A stretch of 33,209 nucleotides of DNA from contig CAWIHA010000037.1 of NCBI GenBank assembly GCA_963835855.1, forward strand, positions 1-33,209, in the 5' to 3' direction. Source of the stretch: CAWIHA01 sp963835855. Lineage in GTDB: Bacteria > Acidobacteriota > Terriglobia > Bryobacterales > Bryobacteraceae. Position 1 is the first letter of the stretch. Each line of letters opens with the position of its first letter. The translations under genes and the position numbers were made by a program. Below, piece after piece: positions 7,064-14,858 of this stretch. A model generated the notes under the pieces. That model was not told where the DNA came from. It did not search any database and saw only the letters and a list, made by a program, of their open reading frames with translations.

Positions 7064-7834
7064 ATGTCCAAGTTGTTGGAGGGGAAGTGTGCGCTGGTTC
7101 TCGGCGTGGCCAACAAGTGGAGCCTGGCCTATGCCATCGCCCAGCGGTTCCAGCAAGCTGGGGCCAAGTTGATCCTGACATACCAGGCCGAGCGGCAGCG
7201 CGAAACCGTGGAAACGATCGGCCAGGAACTGGGCGCCTGCCGCGTCCTGCCATGTGATGTGTCGAAGGAACACGAACTCGATCAGCTCGCCGGGACACTC
7301 CAGACCCAGGCTGGCCGCGTCGATGCGGTGGTGCATGGCATCGCGTTCGCGAACCGCGAGGAACTGAGCAAGCCCTTCGTTGAAACCTCGCGGGCCGGCT
7401 ACCTTCTGGCACAGGATATCAGCGCGTACTCGCTCGTTTCTGTGGCCCGCGCCGTCGCGCCGGTGATGACCGCGGGCGGTTCGATTACGACGCTGACCTA
7501 CCTCGGCTCGACGCGCGTGATTCCAAACTACAATGTCATGGGTGTCGCGAAGGCCGCGCTCGAAGCTGCCATGCGGTATCTCGCCAGCGACCTCGGGCCG
7601 CAGGGCATTCGCGTGAACGCCATCTCGTCCGGTCCGGTGAAAACCGCCTCCGCCCGCGCGATCAAAGACTTCTCGACAATTCTCGATCGTGTGGCCCAAC
7701 GCGCGCCGCTGCGCCGCAATACGGACCCCGCCGAGGTCGCCGATGCCGCGCTGTTCCTGGCCAGCGACCTGGGCCGGGGTGTCACCGGAAACATCCTCTT
7801 CGTGGATTCCGGTTTCCAGATTATGGGACTATGA
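7064..7834 (+). CDS. fabI: Enoyl-[acyl-carrier-protein] reductase (NADH), FabI type
   Basis: FabI carries out the last reduction of each fatty-acid elongation cycle, turning trans-2-enoyl-ACP into acyl-ACP with NAD(P)H. The 256-residue protein has the FabI form of the nucleotide-binding loop, GVANKWSLAYAIA (residues 14-26). The catalytic residues Tyr146, Tyr156 and Lys163 (Y-x6-K) fall at the same numbers as in the E. coli enzyme. The C-terminal DPAEVADAALFLASDL and GNILFVDSGF segments are also typical. The start is the only one that gives the standard N terminus, though the ribosome binding site is weak. It stands as a short unit before the ABC cluster. Confidence 0.97.
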   Translation: MSKLLEGKCALVLGVANKWSLAYAIAQRFQQAGAKLILTYQAERQRETVETIGQELGACRVLPCDVSKEHELDQLAGTLQTQAGRVDAVVHGIAFANREELSKPFVETSRAGYLLAQDISAYSLVSVARAVAPVMTAGGSITTLTYLGSTRVIPNYNVMGVAKAALEAAMRYLASDLGPQGIRVNAISSGPVKTASARAIKDFSTILDRVAQRAPLRRNTDPAEVADAALFLASDLGRGVTGNILFVDSGFQIMGL

Positions 7835-7918
7835 GCCGCCGCGCAGGTCTGTTGACAGGCGTTCAGCCGGCTTCCTATCATGAGATTTCAACCGCAGTTT
7901 GCCGCCGAGGCACACCGG

Positions 7919-7924
7919 TAGAAT
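7919..7924 (+). promoter_or_regulatory. Possible -10 box of the ABC cluster
   Basis: TAGAAT lies 36 bases before the ATG at 7961 in the 126-base gap after fabI. TTTGCC at 7898-7903 is a poor -35 match at a short 15-base spacing. It is the best candidate in this gap. Confidence 0.3.
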
Positions 7925-7960
7925 GTATCGGGTGACTTTTTCTTTCTGTCGGGAACTCCA

Positions 7961-8950
7961 ATGATCAAAGTAGAAGGTTTAACCAAGCGTTACGGCCGCA
8001 CGGTGGCCGTGGACAACATTTCCTTCTCCGTGGGGAAAGGACAGATCGTCGGTTTTCTCGGGCCTAACGGTGCCGGGAAAACCACGACGATGCGCGTCCT
8101 CACCTGCTTCCTTCCCCCGACCGCCGGCACCGCCAGGCTCGCCGGTTTCGACGTACTCAAGCAGCCGATCGAAGTCAAGAAACGGATCGGCTATTTGCCG
8201 GAATCGCCGCCGCTCTATCCTGAAATGGAGGTTGTCGAGTATTTGACTTTTGTTGGCAGGCTGAAGGGCGTTCCGAGATCGGCCCTCGCCCGGCGTATCG
8301 ACGAAGTCTCGGGTCTCTGCGCGATCGGCGATGTGCGCTCGAATCTGATCAGCAAGCTGTCGAGGGGCTACCGCCAGCGCGTCGGCTTGGCCCAAGCCAT
8401 TATTCATAACCCCGATATTCTCATCCTCGACGAACCGACCGCGGGCCTCGACCCGAAGCAGATCATTGAGACCCGGCAGCTCATTAAGAACCTGGCCAAG
8501 GCGGGCGCGCACACCATCATCCTCAGCACGCACATCCTCCCGGAGGTCGAGCAGACTTGCGAGCATGTCGTCATCATCAACAAAGGCAAGCTGGTCGCAA
8601 CCGATGCCGTTGAGAACCTGACGCACCGGCTGCGCGGATCGGAATCCGTCGCGGTCGAGATCGAATCGCGGGATGGCGCGCTCGACGCCGCGCTGGCGCG
8701 GCGCCGGCTGGAGCAGGTGGCGGGCGTCAGCCGCGTGATTGTCAAAGACACCAAGCCGGGCCGCTGCCTGTTCGAAGTTGAGAGTCTGCAGAAGCGGGCG
8801 ATTCGCGGCGACCTGGCGCGCGCTGTGGTCGAAAGCGGCTGGAACCTGAATGAGCTCCGCCCGGTCGCGCTCAGTCTCGAAGAGATCTTCCTGCAATTGA
8901 CCGGGGCGGACGCGGAGAATGGAGCGGCCGCCGCCGGAGGTGAGAAGTGA
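7961..8950 (+). CDS. ABC transporter ATP-binding protein, GldA-like
   Basis: This is the ATPase of an ABC exporter-like complex. In 329 residues it shows Walker A GPNGAGKT (34-41), a Q-loop region followed by YLPESPPLYPEM, the signature LSRGYRQR (133-140), Walker B ILILDEP (153-159) and the switch histidine in STH (His191). A C-terminal extension of about 90 residues follows, as in GldA/NosF-type proteins. It is followed by a permease, a GldG-like protein and a DUF4340 protein, the gene order of the gliding-type ABC clusters found widely outside Bacteroidetes. Its stop overlaps the next start (GTGA at 8947-8950), so the two are translationally coupled. Whether this organism glides cannot be told from here. 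Confidence 0.93.
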   Translation: MIKVEGLTKRYGRTVAVDNISFSVGKGQIVGFLGPNGAGKTTTMRVLTCFLPPTAGTARLAGFDVLKQPIEVKKRIGYLPESPPLYPEMEVVEYLTFVGRLKGVPRSALARRIDEVSGLCAIGDVRSNLISKLSRGYRQRVGLAQAIIHNPDILILDEPTAGLDPKQIIETRQLIKNLAKAGAHTIILSTHILPEVEQTCEHVVIINKGKLVATDAVENLTHRLRGSESVAVEIESRDGALDAALARRRLEQVAGVSRVIVKDTKPGRCLFEVESLQKRAIRGDLARAVVESGWNLNELRPVALSLEEIFLQLTGADAENGAAAAGGEK

Positions 8951-9714
8951 AAAACATTTGGATCATTTACCGCAAAGAATTGAAGAGTTATTACTCGTCC
9001 TGGATCGCCTATTTGCTGATGGCGTTCTTCGCCGTCATCTTCGGCTACTTCTTCTATGTGGCCACGGCGATCTTCGTCAGCCGCAGCATGATGGCGATGA
9101 TGCAAGGCGGCGGTATGCCCATGGACGTGAACGAGTGGGTGGTCCGGCCGTTGCTAATGAATGCCAGCGTCATCGGGCTGTTCTTGATCCCCATGATCAC
9201 CATGCGGCTGTTCGCGGAAGAGAAGCGCTCCGGCACCATCGAGCTGCTCATGACTTCGCCGGTGCGGGATTACGAGATGATCTTCGGTAAATGGCTGGCG
9301 GCCGTGACGCTCTACGCGAGCATTCTGGCCATTTCCGCGGCCAACATGGCCTACCTCTTTCTTTATGGAAAGCCCGACTGGAAGCCGATCCTCATCGGCT
9401 ACCTAGGGCTGCTGCTTCAGGGCGGCTGTCTACTGGCCATAGGAACGTTTATCTCGACGCTGACCCGCAACCAGATCATCGCCGTTGGCGGCACTTTCGC
9501 GGTCTGCCTGCTGCTTTGGGTCTTCGATTGGGTCAGCGCCTACGAAACGGCAACCTGGGCGAAGGTGATGTCGTACCTGTCCGTCGTGACTCACTTTGAG
9601 CCGTTCGCCAAGGGCATTCTGGATACCAAGGACGTCGTCTTTTACTTGTCTGCGATTTTTCTCGGCCTGTTCCTGACGGCGCGCTCGATGGAATCGCTGC
9701 GGTGGAGGGCATAA
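8947..9714 (+). CDS. ABC transporter permease, GldF-like
   Basis: The 255-residue integral membrane protein has about six hydrophobic segments, beginning with YLLMAFFAVIFGYFFYVATA near residue 22. The segment TMRLFAEEKRSGTIELLMTSPV (about 83-104) is the hallmark of ABC-2 type permeases of the GldF/NosY group. It starts with GTG at 8947, overlapping the ATPase stop, with a good ribosome binding site (GGAGG) upstream. It pairs with the ATPase before it and the GldG-like protein after it, which starts five bases beyond its stop. Confidence 0.92.
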   Translation: MKNIWIIYRKELKSYYSSWIAYLLMAFFAVIFGYFFYVATAIFVSRSMMAMMQGGGMPMDVNEWVVRPLLMNASVIGLFLIPMITMRLFAEEKRSGTIELLMTSPVRDYEMIFGKWLAAVTLYASILAISAANMAYLFLYGKPDWKPILIGYLGLLLQGGCLLAIGTFISTLTRNQIIAVGGTFAVCLLLWVFDWVSAYETATWAKVMSYLSVVTHFEPFAKGILDTKDVVFYLSAIFLGLFLTARSMESLRWRA

Positions 9715-9718
9715 GCAA

Positions 9719-11101
9719 ATGAAACTCAACTGGCTCAAGGCGAGACAAACGAAATATACGGCCTATGTTTCGGTATACATGATCGTCATCCTGGCCATAC
9801 TCGCCACCGCCAACTGGCTGGCCGACGGGCACAATAAGTCTTACGATTCCACGTCGAACAAGCGTTACAGCCTCTCCGATCAAACCGAGAAAATCGTCAA
9901 GAATCTCAAGCAGGATGTTACGATCACTTACTTCGATAAGACATCCGAGTTCAGTCGCGCGCACGACCTTCTGGACCGTTATGACAATCTCTCGAGCAGG
10001 CTCAAGGTTAACTACGTCGATCCCGACAAGAAACCGCAGCTCACGCGCGCCATGGGCGTGCGGACGCTCGGCACAATTTTCGTCGAGGCCGGCAACAGGC
10101 GCGAAGAAGCGAAGAGCCTCACCGAAGAGGAAATCACCGGCGCGCTGATTCGCGCGCTGAAGAGCGGTGAACGCTGGGCATGCCTGGTGAGCGGCAGCGG
10201 CGAGCACTCGCTCGATGACAGCAGCCGCACCGGTTACTCGACCATGAAGGACGCTCTCGAGAAGAACAATTACAAGACGCGCACCATCTCGCTGCTCGAG
10301 AAACCGGAAGTTCCGAAGGACTGCACCGTTTTGATCGTCGCTGGGCCGACCAAGGACTATATAACGCCCGAGGTCAACGCGATCAAAACCTATGTGGAGA
10401 ACGGCGGGCGCGCACTCTTTATGGTGGACCCGGCGCTGAAAATGGGCCACCAGGAAGCAGGCGATAATCCTGAGCTGGTGAAGCTGTTAGAGGATTGGGG
10501 CGTCACGCTGAATAATAATCTCGTGCTCGATACCAGTGGCATCGGACAACTCTTTGGGCTCGGTCCCGAGGTCCCGCTGGTCTCGAATTACGAATCGCAG
10601 CCGATCGTACGCGACATGAAGGGCACGGCAACCGTCTTTCCACTCGTGCGGTCGCTCGAAACGAAATCAGCGGACAAGACCACCGTCGAGAAACTATTTG
10701 AAACCTCGGACAACAGCTACGCTACAACGAACCTTTCTTCGCCCGAGATCCGCATCGATCCCAGGAAGGACAAGAAGGGGCCGCTGACGCTCGCCGCCGC
10801 TGGCACTTACAACACCGGCAAGCAAGGCGAGCAGGGCCGCTTCGTCGTGGTTGGCAGTTCAAGCTGGGCAGGGAATGGCTTCCTGCCGGCGCGCTCTATC
10901 GGTAACCGCGACTTGTTTCTGAACATGATGAACTGGCTGTCCTCGGACGAGGACCTGATCGCGATTCGCCCGCATGAGCCCGAAGACCGCAGGCTGTCGC
11001 TGACGCGCGCGCAGATGGCCCGCATCTTTTACTCGAGCGTGATCGGCTTTCCGCTCGTCATTATCCTCGGCGGCTTCGCGGTCTGGTGGAAGAGGAGATA
11101 G
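9719..11101 (+). CDS. GldG-like ABC transport auxiliary protein
   Basis: The 460-residue protein has one transmembrane helix near the N terminus (VSVYMIVILAILATANWLA), a large periplasmic part, and a second helix at the C terminus (VIGFPLVIILGGFAVWW) with a basic cytoplasmic end. This is the GldG/ABC_transp_aux architecture. Recognisable segments include NKRYSLSDQTEKIVKNL and VLIVAGPTKDYITPEVNAIK, the latter from the thioredoxin-like/GATase-like domain. In gliding Bacteroidetes GldG forms a complex with GldA and GldF; in other phyla the role is unproven. It lies between the permease and the DUF4340 gene, whose start is two bases downstream. Confidence 0.9.
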   Translation: MKLNWLKARQTKYTAYVSVYMIVILAILATANWLADGHNKSYDSTSNKRYSLSDQTEKIVKNLKQDVTITYFDKTSEFSRAHDLLDRYDNLSSRLKVNYVDPDKKPQLTRAMGVRTLGTIFVEAGNRREEAKSLTEEEITGALIRALKSGERWACLVSGSGEHSLDDSSRTGYSTMKDALEKNNYKTRTISLLEKPEVPKDCTVLIVAGPTKDYITPEVNAIKTYVENGGRALFMVDPALKMGHQEAGDNPELVKLLEDWGVTLNNNLVLDTSGIGQLFGLGPEVPLVSNYESQPIVRDMKGTATVFPLVRSLETKSADKTTVEKLFETSDNSYATTNLSSPEIRIDPRKDKKGPLTLAAAGTYNTGKQGEQGRFVVVGSSSWAGNGFLPARSIGNRDLFLNMMNWLSSDEDLIAIRPHEPEDRRLSLTRAQMARIFYSSVIGFPLVIILGGFAVWWKRR

Positions 11102-11103
11102 CG

Positions 11104-12444
11104 ATGCTGCGGATTCGCGGTTTGCTCTTTGCAACCGTGGTGCTGGCCATGCTGGCCGGCGGCGTCTACTGGTCGAACAAGACCAAGGAAGCCGAGGCGA
11201 AAAAGCCAGCCGCGGACGAGGCGCCCAAGCTGCTCACGATTCCCGAAGACCAGATCGAGAGAGTCGAGATCCGCAAGGCCGGCGCGGACGCGACGGTCCT
11301 GGACCGAAAATCAGGAAAATGGGAACTGACATCGCCCCAGCCGCTCCCGGCCGATCAAGGTGCAACGGGTTCGCTGGTCTCGACGCTCTCCTCGCTCAGC
11401 GCGGACCGGCTCGTCGAAGAGAAAACGGCTGACCTTGCGCAGTACGGCCTGGCGAAACCAACGATCGAGCTCGTTGTCACCAAGAGGGACGGCAAGAGCC
11501 AGGAGGTCTTGATCGGGGACGAGACGCCGACCAGTGGCGGATACTTCGCCAAGCTCGCGAGCGACCCGCGCGTCTTCACTATTCCGGGCTACACGAAGAC
11601 CGGTCTCGACAAAACCTCGAAGGACCTGCGCGACAAGCGCCTGCTCACCTTCGATTCCGGCAAGCTCACGCGCGTCGAGCTCAGTGCCAAAGGCCGGGAT
11701 TTCGAGTTCGGCAAGAACAACCAGAACGAGTGGCAGATCGTGAAACCGCGCCCGCTGCGCGCCGACGGAGGGCAGGTGGACGACCTCATCCGACGGCTGG
11801 CGGACGCGAGGATGGATCTAAACTCGACGGATGAAGAGTCGAAGAAAGCCGCCGCGGCGTTCGCTTCCGGCGCCCAAGTCGCGATCGCGAAGGTAACGGA
11901 CGCGGCCGGTACGCAAGAGCTCACTGTTCGCAAAGATAAGGACAAGAACTACTACGCCAAGAGCAGCGTGGTCGAAGGCATTTACAAGGTGGCGAGCGAC
12001 CTCGGTGACGGGCTCGACAAGTCTCTCGACGACTTCCGCAATAAGAAGGTCTTCGATTTTGGCTGGAGCGAACCGGACAAGATCGAGGTTCGCGAGGGCG
12101 CCAAGCAGGTGGACTATCAGAAGTCGGGTGGGAAGTGGTGGTGCGCTGGCAAGGAGATGGATTCGGCCACGATCGAGACCGTGGTCGATAAGCTGCGCGA
12201 CCTCTCGGCCACCAAGTTCCCCGAGAAGGGCTTCACCGCGCCGGTGCTGGATTTCACCGTGACCTCCAATGACGGCAAGCGCGTCGAGAAGGCAGCCATC
12301 GCGAAGTCCGGCAACGACTATCTCGCCAAACGCGAAAACGAGCCCGCTCTGTACCTGCTCGATGCTAAGGTGGTAGAAGAGCTCCAGAAAGCGCTCGCGA
12401 ACGTCAAGCAGGCCGCGCCGCAACCAGCGGCAAAGAAAAAATAG
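11104..12444 (+). CDS. DUF4340-domain protein
   Basis: The 446-residue protein has an N-terminal membrane anchor (GLLFATVVLAMLAGGVYW) and then repeated beta-rich units typical of DUF4340, for example LTIPEDQIERVEIRKAG, WELTSPQPLPADQGA, and again WQIVKPRPLRADGGQVDDL. Such proteins regularly follow GldG-like genes and are presumed to be periplasmic partners of the transporter; the function is unknown. The ATG at 11104 follows AGAGGAG of the upstream gene's end. The C terminus is Ala/Lys-rich. pncB begins 21 bases later and may be co-transcribed. Confidence 0.88.
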   Translation: MLRIRGLLFATVVLAMLAGGVYWSNKTKEAEAKKPAADEAPKLLTIPEDQIERVEIRKAGADATVLDRKSGKWELTSPQPLPADQGATGSLVSTLSSLSADRLVEEKTADLAQYGLAKPTIELVVTKRDGKSQEVLIGDETPTSGGYFAKLASDPRVFTIPGYTKTGLDKTSKDLRDKRLLTFDSGKLTRVELSAKGRDFEFGKNNQNEWQIVKPRPLRADGGQVDDLIRRLADARMDLNSTDEESKKAAAAFASGAQVAIAKVTDAAGTQELTVRKDKDKNYYAKSSVVEGIYKVASDLGDGLDKSLDDFRNKKVFDFGWSEPDKIEVREGAKQVDYQKSGGKWWCAGKEMDSATIETVVDKLRDLSATKFPEKGFTAPVLDFTVTSNDGKRVEKAAIAKSGNDYLAKRENEPALYLLDAKVVEELQKALANVKQAAPQPAAKKK

Positions 12445-12465
12445 CGCCCCGGCTGGAGCCCTCGC

Positions 12466-13807
12466 GTGGCTCCGATGCACGGTCTCCTCACAGACCTGTA
12501 TGAGCTGACGATGACCGCCGGCTACTGCCAGGCCGGCATCGCCCACCACCGTGCCACGTTCGAGCTTTCGATCCGCCGCCTGCCTGAACACCGCAGCTTC
12601 CTGATCGCCGCAGGCTTGCCGCAGGCGGTCGAGTTCCTCCTGGAATGCCGCTTCACCGGCGAAGAGATCGATTACATCCGCTCATTGCCGCAATTTGCCA
12701 GCGCTCCCTCGGCGTTCTTCGAGTTGCTGCGCGGTTTCCGCTTCAGCGGCGACGTGTTCGCGGTGCCGGAGGGCACGCCCGTGTTCGCCGGCGAACCCCT
12801 GATCCTCGTGCGGGCGCCGCTCGCCGAAGCCCAGCTTCCGGAAACGTACTTGCTGTCGATGATCGGATTTCAGACGCTGATCGCGACGAAGGCGGCGCGC
12901 GTCGTAGAGATGGCGGCCGGGCGCGGAGTCGTGGAGTTCGGCACGCGGCGCGCGCATTCGCCCGAAGCCGGCGTGCTAGCGGGCCGTGCGGCATACATCG
13001 GCGGCGCGATCGGCACGAGTAATACGCTCACTGGCTTCCGCTACGGTGTGCCGGTTTACGGAACCGCGGCACACTCCTGGGTTGAGGCCTTCCCTGATGA
13101 GACTGAGGCGCACCGCCAGCTTCAAAGGCTGCTTGGGCCTAGCACCGTTTACCTCCTCGATACTTACGACACGATCGAGGGCGCGCGCCGGGCTGCTTCG
13201 CTCGGGAAGCCGCTCTGGGGCGTGCGGCTCGATAGCGGCGATCTGGCTCAACTCTCTCGCGAAGTTCGCAGAATCCTCGATGGCGCGGGATTGCGGGGGG
13301 CGAAAATCATGGCGAGCGGCGACCTGAACGAGTACCGCATCCGCGAGCTGGTCGCGGCCAATGCGCCCATCGATGCTTTCGGCGTCGGGACGGAGCTCGC
13401 CACTTCAGCCGACGCTCCCGCGATCAGCTCGGTTTACAAGCTGGTCGAGGCTCGAAGCGGATGGCGAGAAGCGCTACACCGCGAAGTTCAGCGCGGACAA
13501 AATCACGATGCCGGGCGCAAAGCAGATTTTTCGCTTTCCCGATCACGACCTGATCGCCGGCGCGGGAGAGCGGCTCTCGGCCGGTGACGCCGAGGTGTTG
13601 CTGCGGCCGGTTATCCTGAAAGGCCGGCTGATCGAACCACTGCCGGACGCTAAGTCGGCCCGGGAGCACGCGGCTGAAGCGCTGGGGAAACTGCCCGGGC
13701 GTTACCGCCGGCTCGATGACCCGGATCCCTATCCCGTCGAGTACAGCGCGGGACTCAAGGCGCTGCTTGAGAGCGCACGGAAGAGCATGGAAGGCATGCT
13801 TGGATGA
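12466..13807 (+). CDS. pncB: Nicotinate phosphoribosyltransferase, interrupted by a +1 frameshift
   Basis: The enzyme makes nicotinate mononucleotide from nicotinate and PRPP in NAD salvage. Motifs include GLLTDLYELTMTAGY near the N terminus, EFGTRRAHSPEAG, GTAAHSWVEAFPDE (region of the catalytic histidine), WGVRLDSGDL and GVGTELATS. After VYKLVE (codon 328, GAG at 13447) the frame breaks. Removing one base of GAGGCTC (13447-13453) restores LEADGEKRYTAKFSADKITM and a conserved MPGAKQIFRFPDHD region through to the stop at 13807. The corrected protein has 446 residues, normal for the family. Unrepaired, the frame ends at 13587 with about 40 wrong residues. The start is a GTG with GGAG upstream; an ATG at 12475 is an alternative. 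The stop overlaps the nicotinamidase start (ATGA). Confidence 0.9.
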
Positions 13808-14382
13808 AGACGCTCTTCTTCGACGTTGACACGCAGATCGATTTCTTGTTTCCTGCCGGTGCGCTGTACGTGCCCGGCGCCGAGCGGCTGCTGCCCGCAC
13901 TCGCCGGGCTCAATCACTACGCGGCGGCGCACGGCATACCTGTCCTCTCTTCAGTGGACGCCCACGCGGAAGACGACCCGGAGTTCAAGGATTGGCCGCC
14001 GCACTGTATCGCCGGTACGCAGAGCCAGCAGAAGCCCGCCGAGCTGCTGCTCGAAAAGCGTGTCGTTATCCCCACCGCGCGCGGCGATCTGATCGAAGGC
14101 GCCGCGCAGATCATCTTCGAGAAACAGGAGATTGAATTCTTCGCGCATCCCGCTCTCGCTCCGCTGCTGGCGCATCTCGGCGCCGGGCGGTACGTGGTCT
14201 ATGGAGTGGTGACGGACTATTGCGTGCGATGCGCAGCGCTGGGCCTGCTGCGGACGGGGAAACCGGTCGAGCTTGTCGCCGACGCCATCCGCGGCCTGAA
14301 TCAAGATGCTGCGCGCCGCACCATCGAGGAGTTCGCCGCGGGCGGTGGGCGGCTGACGACAGTCGCCGAGGTTTGCGCGTAG
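13804..14382 (+). CDS. pncA: Nicotinamidase / isochorismatase-family cysteine hydrolase
   Basis: This enzyme deamidates nicotinamide to nicotinate, feeding the phosphoribosyltransferase encoded just before it; the genes overlap by four bases. The 192-residue protein has the catalytic triad of the family: Asp9 in DVDTQIDF, Lys107 in FEKQEIEFF, and Cys140 in VVTDYCVRCA. Metal ligands typical of nicotinamidases are present as Asp52 and His54 (VDAH) and His67 (PPHC). Context and metal site together favour nicotinamidase over other isochorismatase-like hydrolases. Confidence 0.92.
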   Translation: MKTLFFDVDTQIDFLFPAGALYVPGAERLLPALAGLNHYAAAHGIPVLSSVDAHAEDDPEFKDWPPHCIAGTQSQQKPAELLLEKRVVIPTARGDLIEGAAQIIFEKQEIEFFAHPALAPLLAHLGAGRYVVYGVVTDYCVRCAALGLLRTGKPVELVADAIRGLNQDAARRTIEEFAAGGGRLTTVAEVCA

Positions 14383-14471
14383 CAGCCGGGCTCTGTCCCG
14401 CTTGCCAGCCGTGGCGCCGGCCGCCACGGGTTCCGAAGCCGTGCGGCTCTCCAAGCGGAGCGCACATTACA

Positions 14472-14831
14472 ATGGTGGTGCGAAATGAGTCGGCGGAATT
14501 CGACAAGCTGGTCGAGAAAGCGATCCGAGTGATCCCGTGGCGGTTCCGCCGGCGGCTGAAAAACGTGGTGTTCATCGTTGAGCCGGAGCCGCCGGCGCCG
14601 AACTTGCTCGGGCTCTATCAGGGGCATCCCCTGCCGCAGCGCAGCGTGAGCGACAGCTTCACGCTGCCTGACCGCATCACGATTTTCCAGGGGCCGCACG
14701 AGCGGCTCGCACGCGACCGGCGCCATCTCGAGCGCCTGCTCGAAGATACCGTCTGGCACGAAGTGGCGCATTACTTTGGCATGGACGAAGCGCGTGTGCG
14801 CCGCGCCGAGCGCCGCCGCCGTGCGCTCTAA
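14472..14831 (+). CDS. Small metallopeptidase-family protein (zincin-like, DUF1025 type)
   Basis: The 119-residue protein carries the zinc site WHEVAHYFGMDEARV (HExxH at 96-100) close to its C terminus, as in the small bacterial metallopeptidase-like family. PNLLGLYQGHPLPQR and ITIFQGP are also family-like. Substrate and role are unknown. The chosen ATG is followed by two GTG codons that could also serve. The frame is open further upstream over the end of pncA, but that part is not family-like. A TACAAT overlapping the ATG could be a -10 box, which would then favour a slightly later start. It ends 27 bases from the convergent secretion operon. Confidence 0.85.
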   Translation: MVVRNESAEFDKLVEKAIRVIPWRFRRRLKNVVFIVEPEPPAPNLLGLYQGHPLPQRSVSDSFTLPDRITIFQGPHERLARDRRHLERLLEDTVWHEVAHYFGMDEARVRRAERRRRAL

Positions 14832-14858
14832 GCGCGCGCCTCCCGCGCTGCGCCCAGG

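Noticed and set aside
7979..8896. 305-codon frame antisense to the ABC ATPase gene
   Set aside because: The plus strand carries all ABC motifs in order; the antisense frame has none.
9533..10450. 305-codon frame antisense to the GldF/GldG-like genes
   Set aside because: It is an antisense shadow with no domain or ribosome binding site, opposite a coherent operon.
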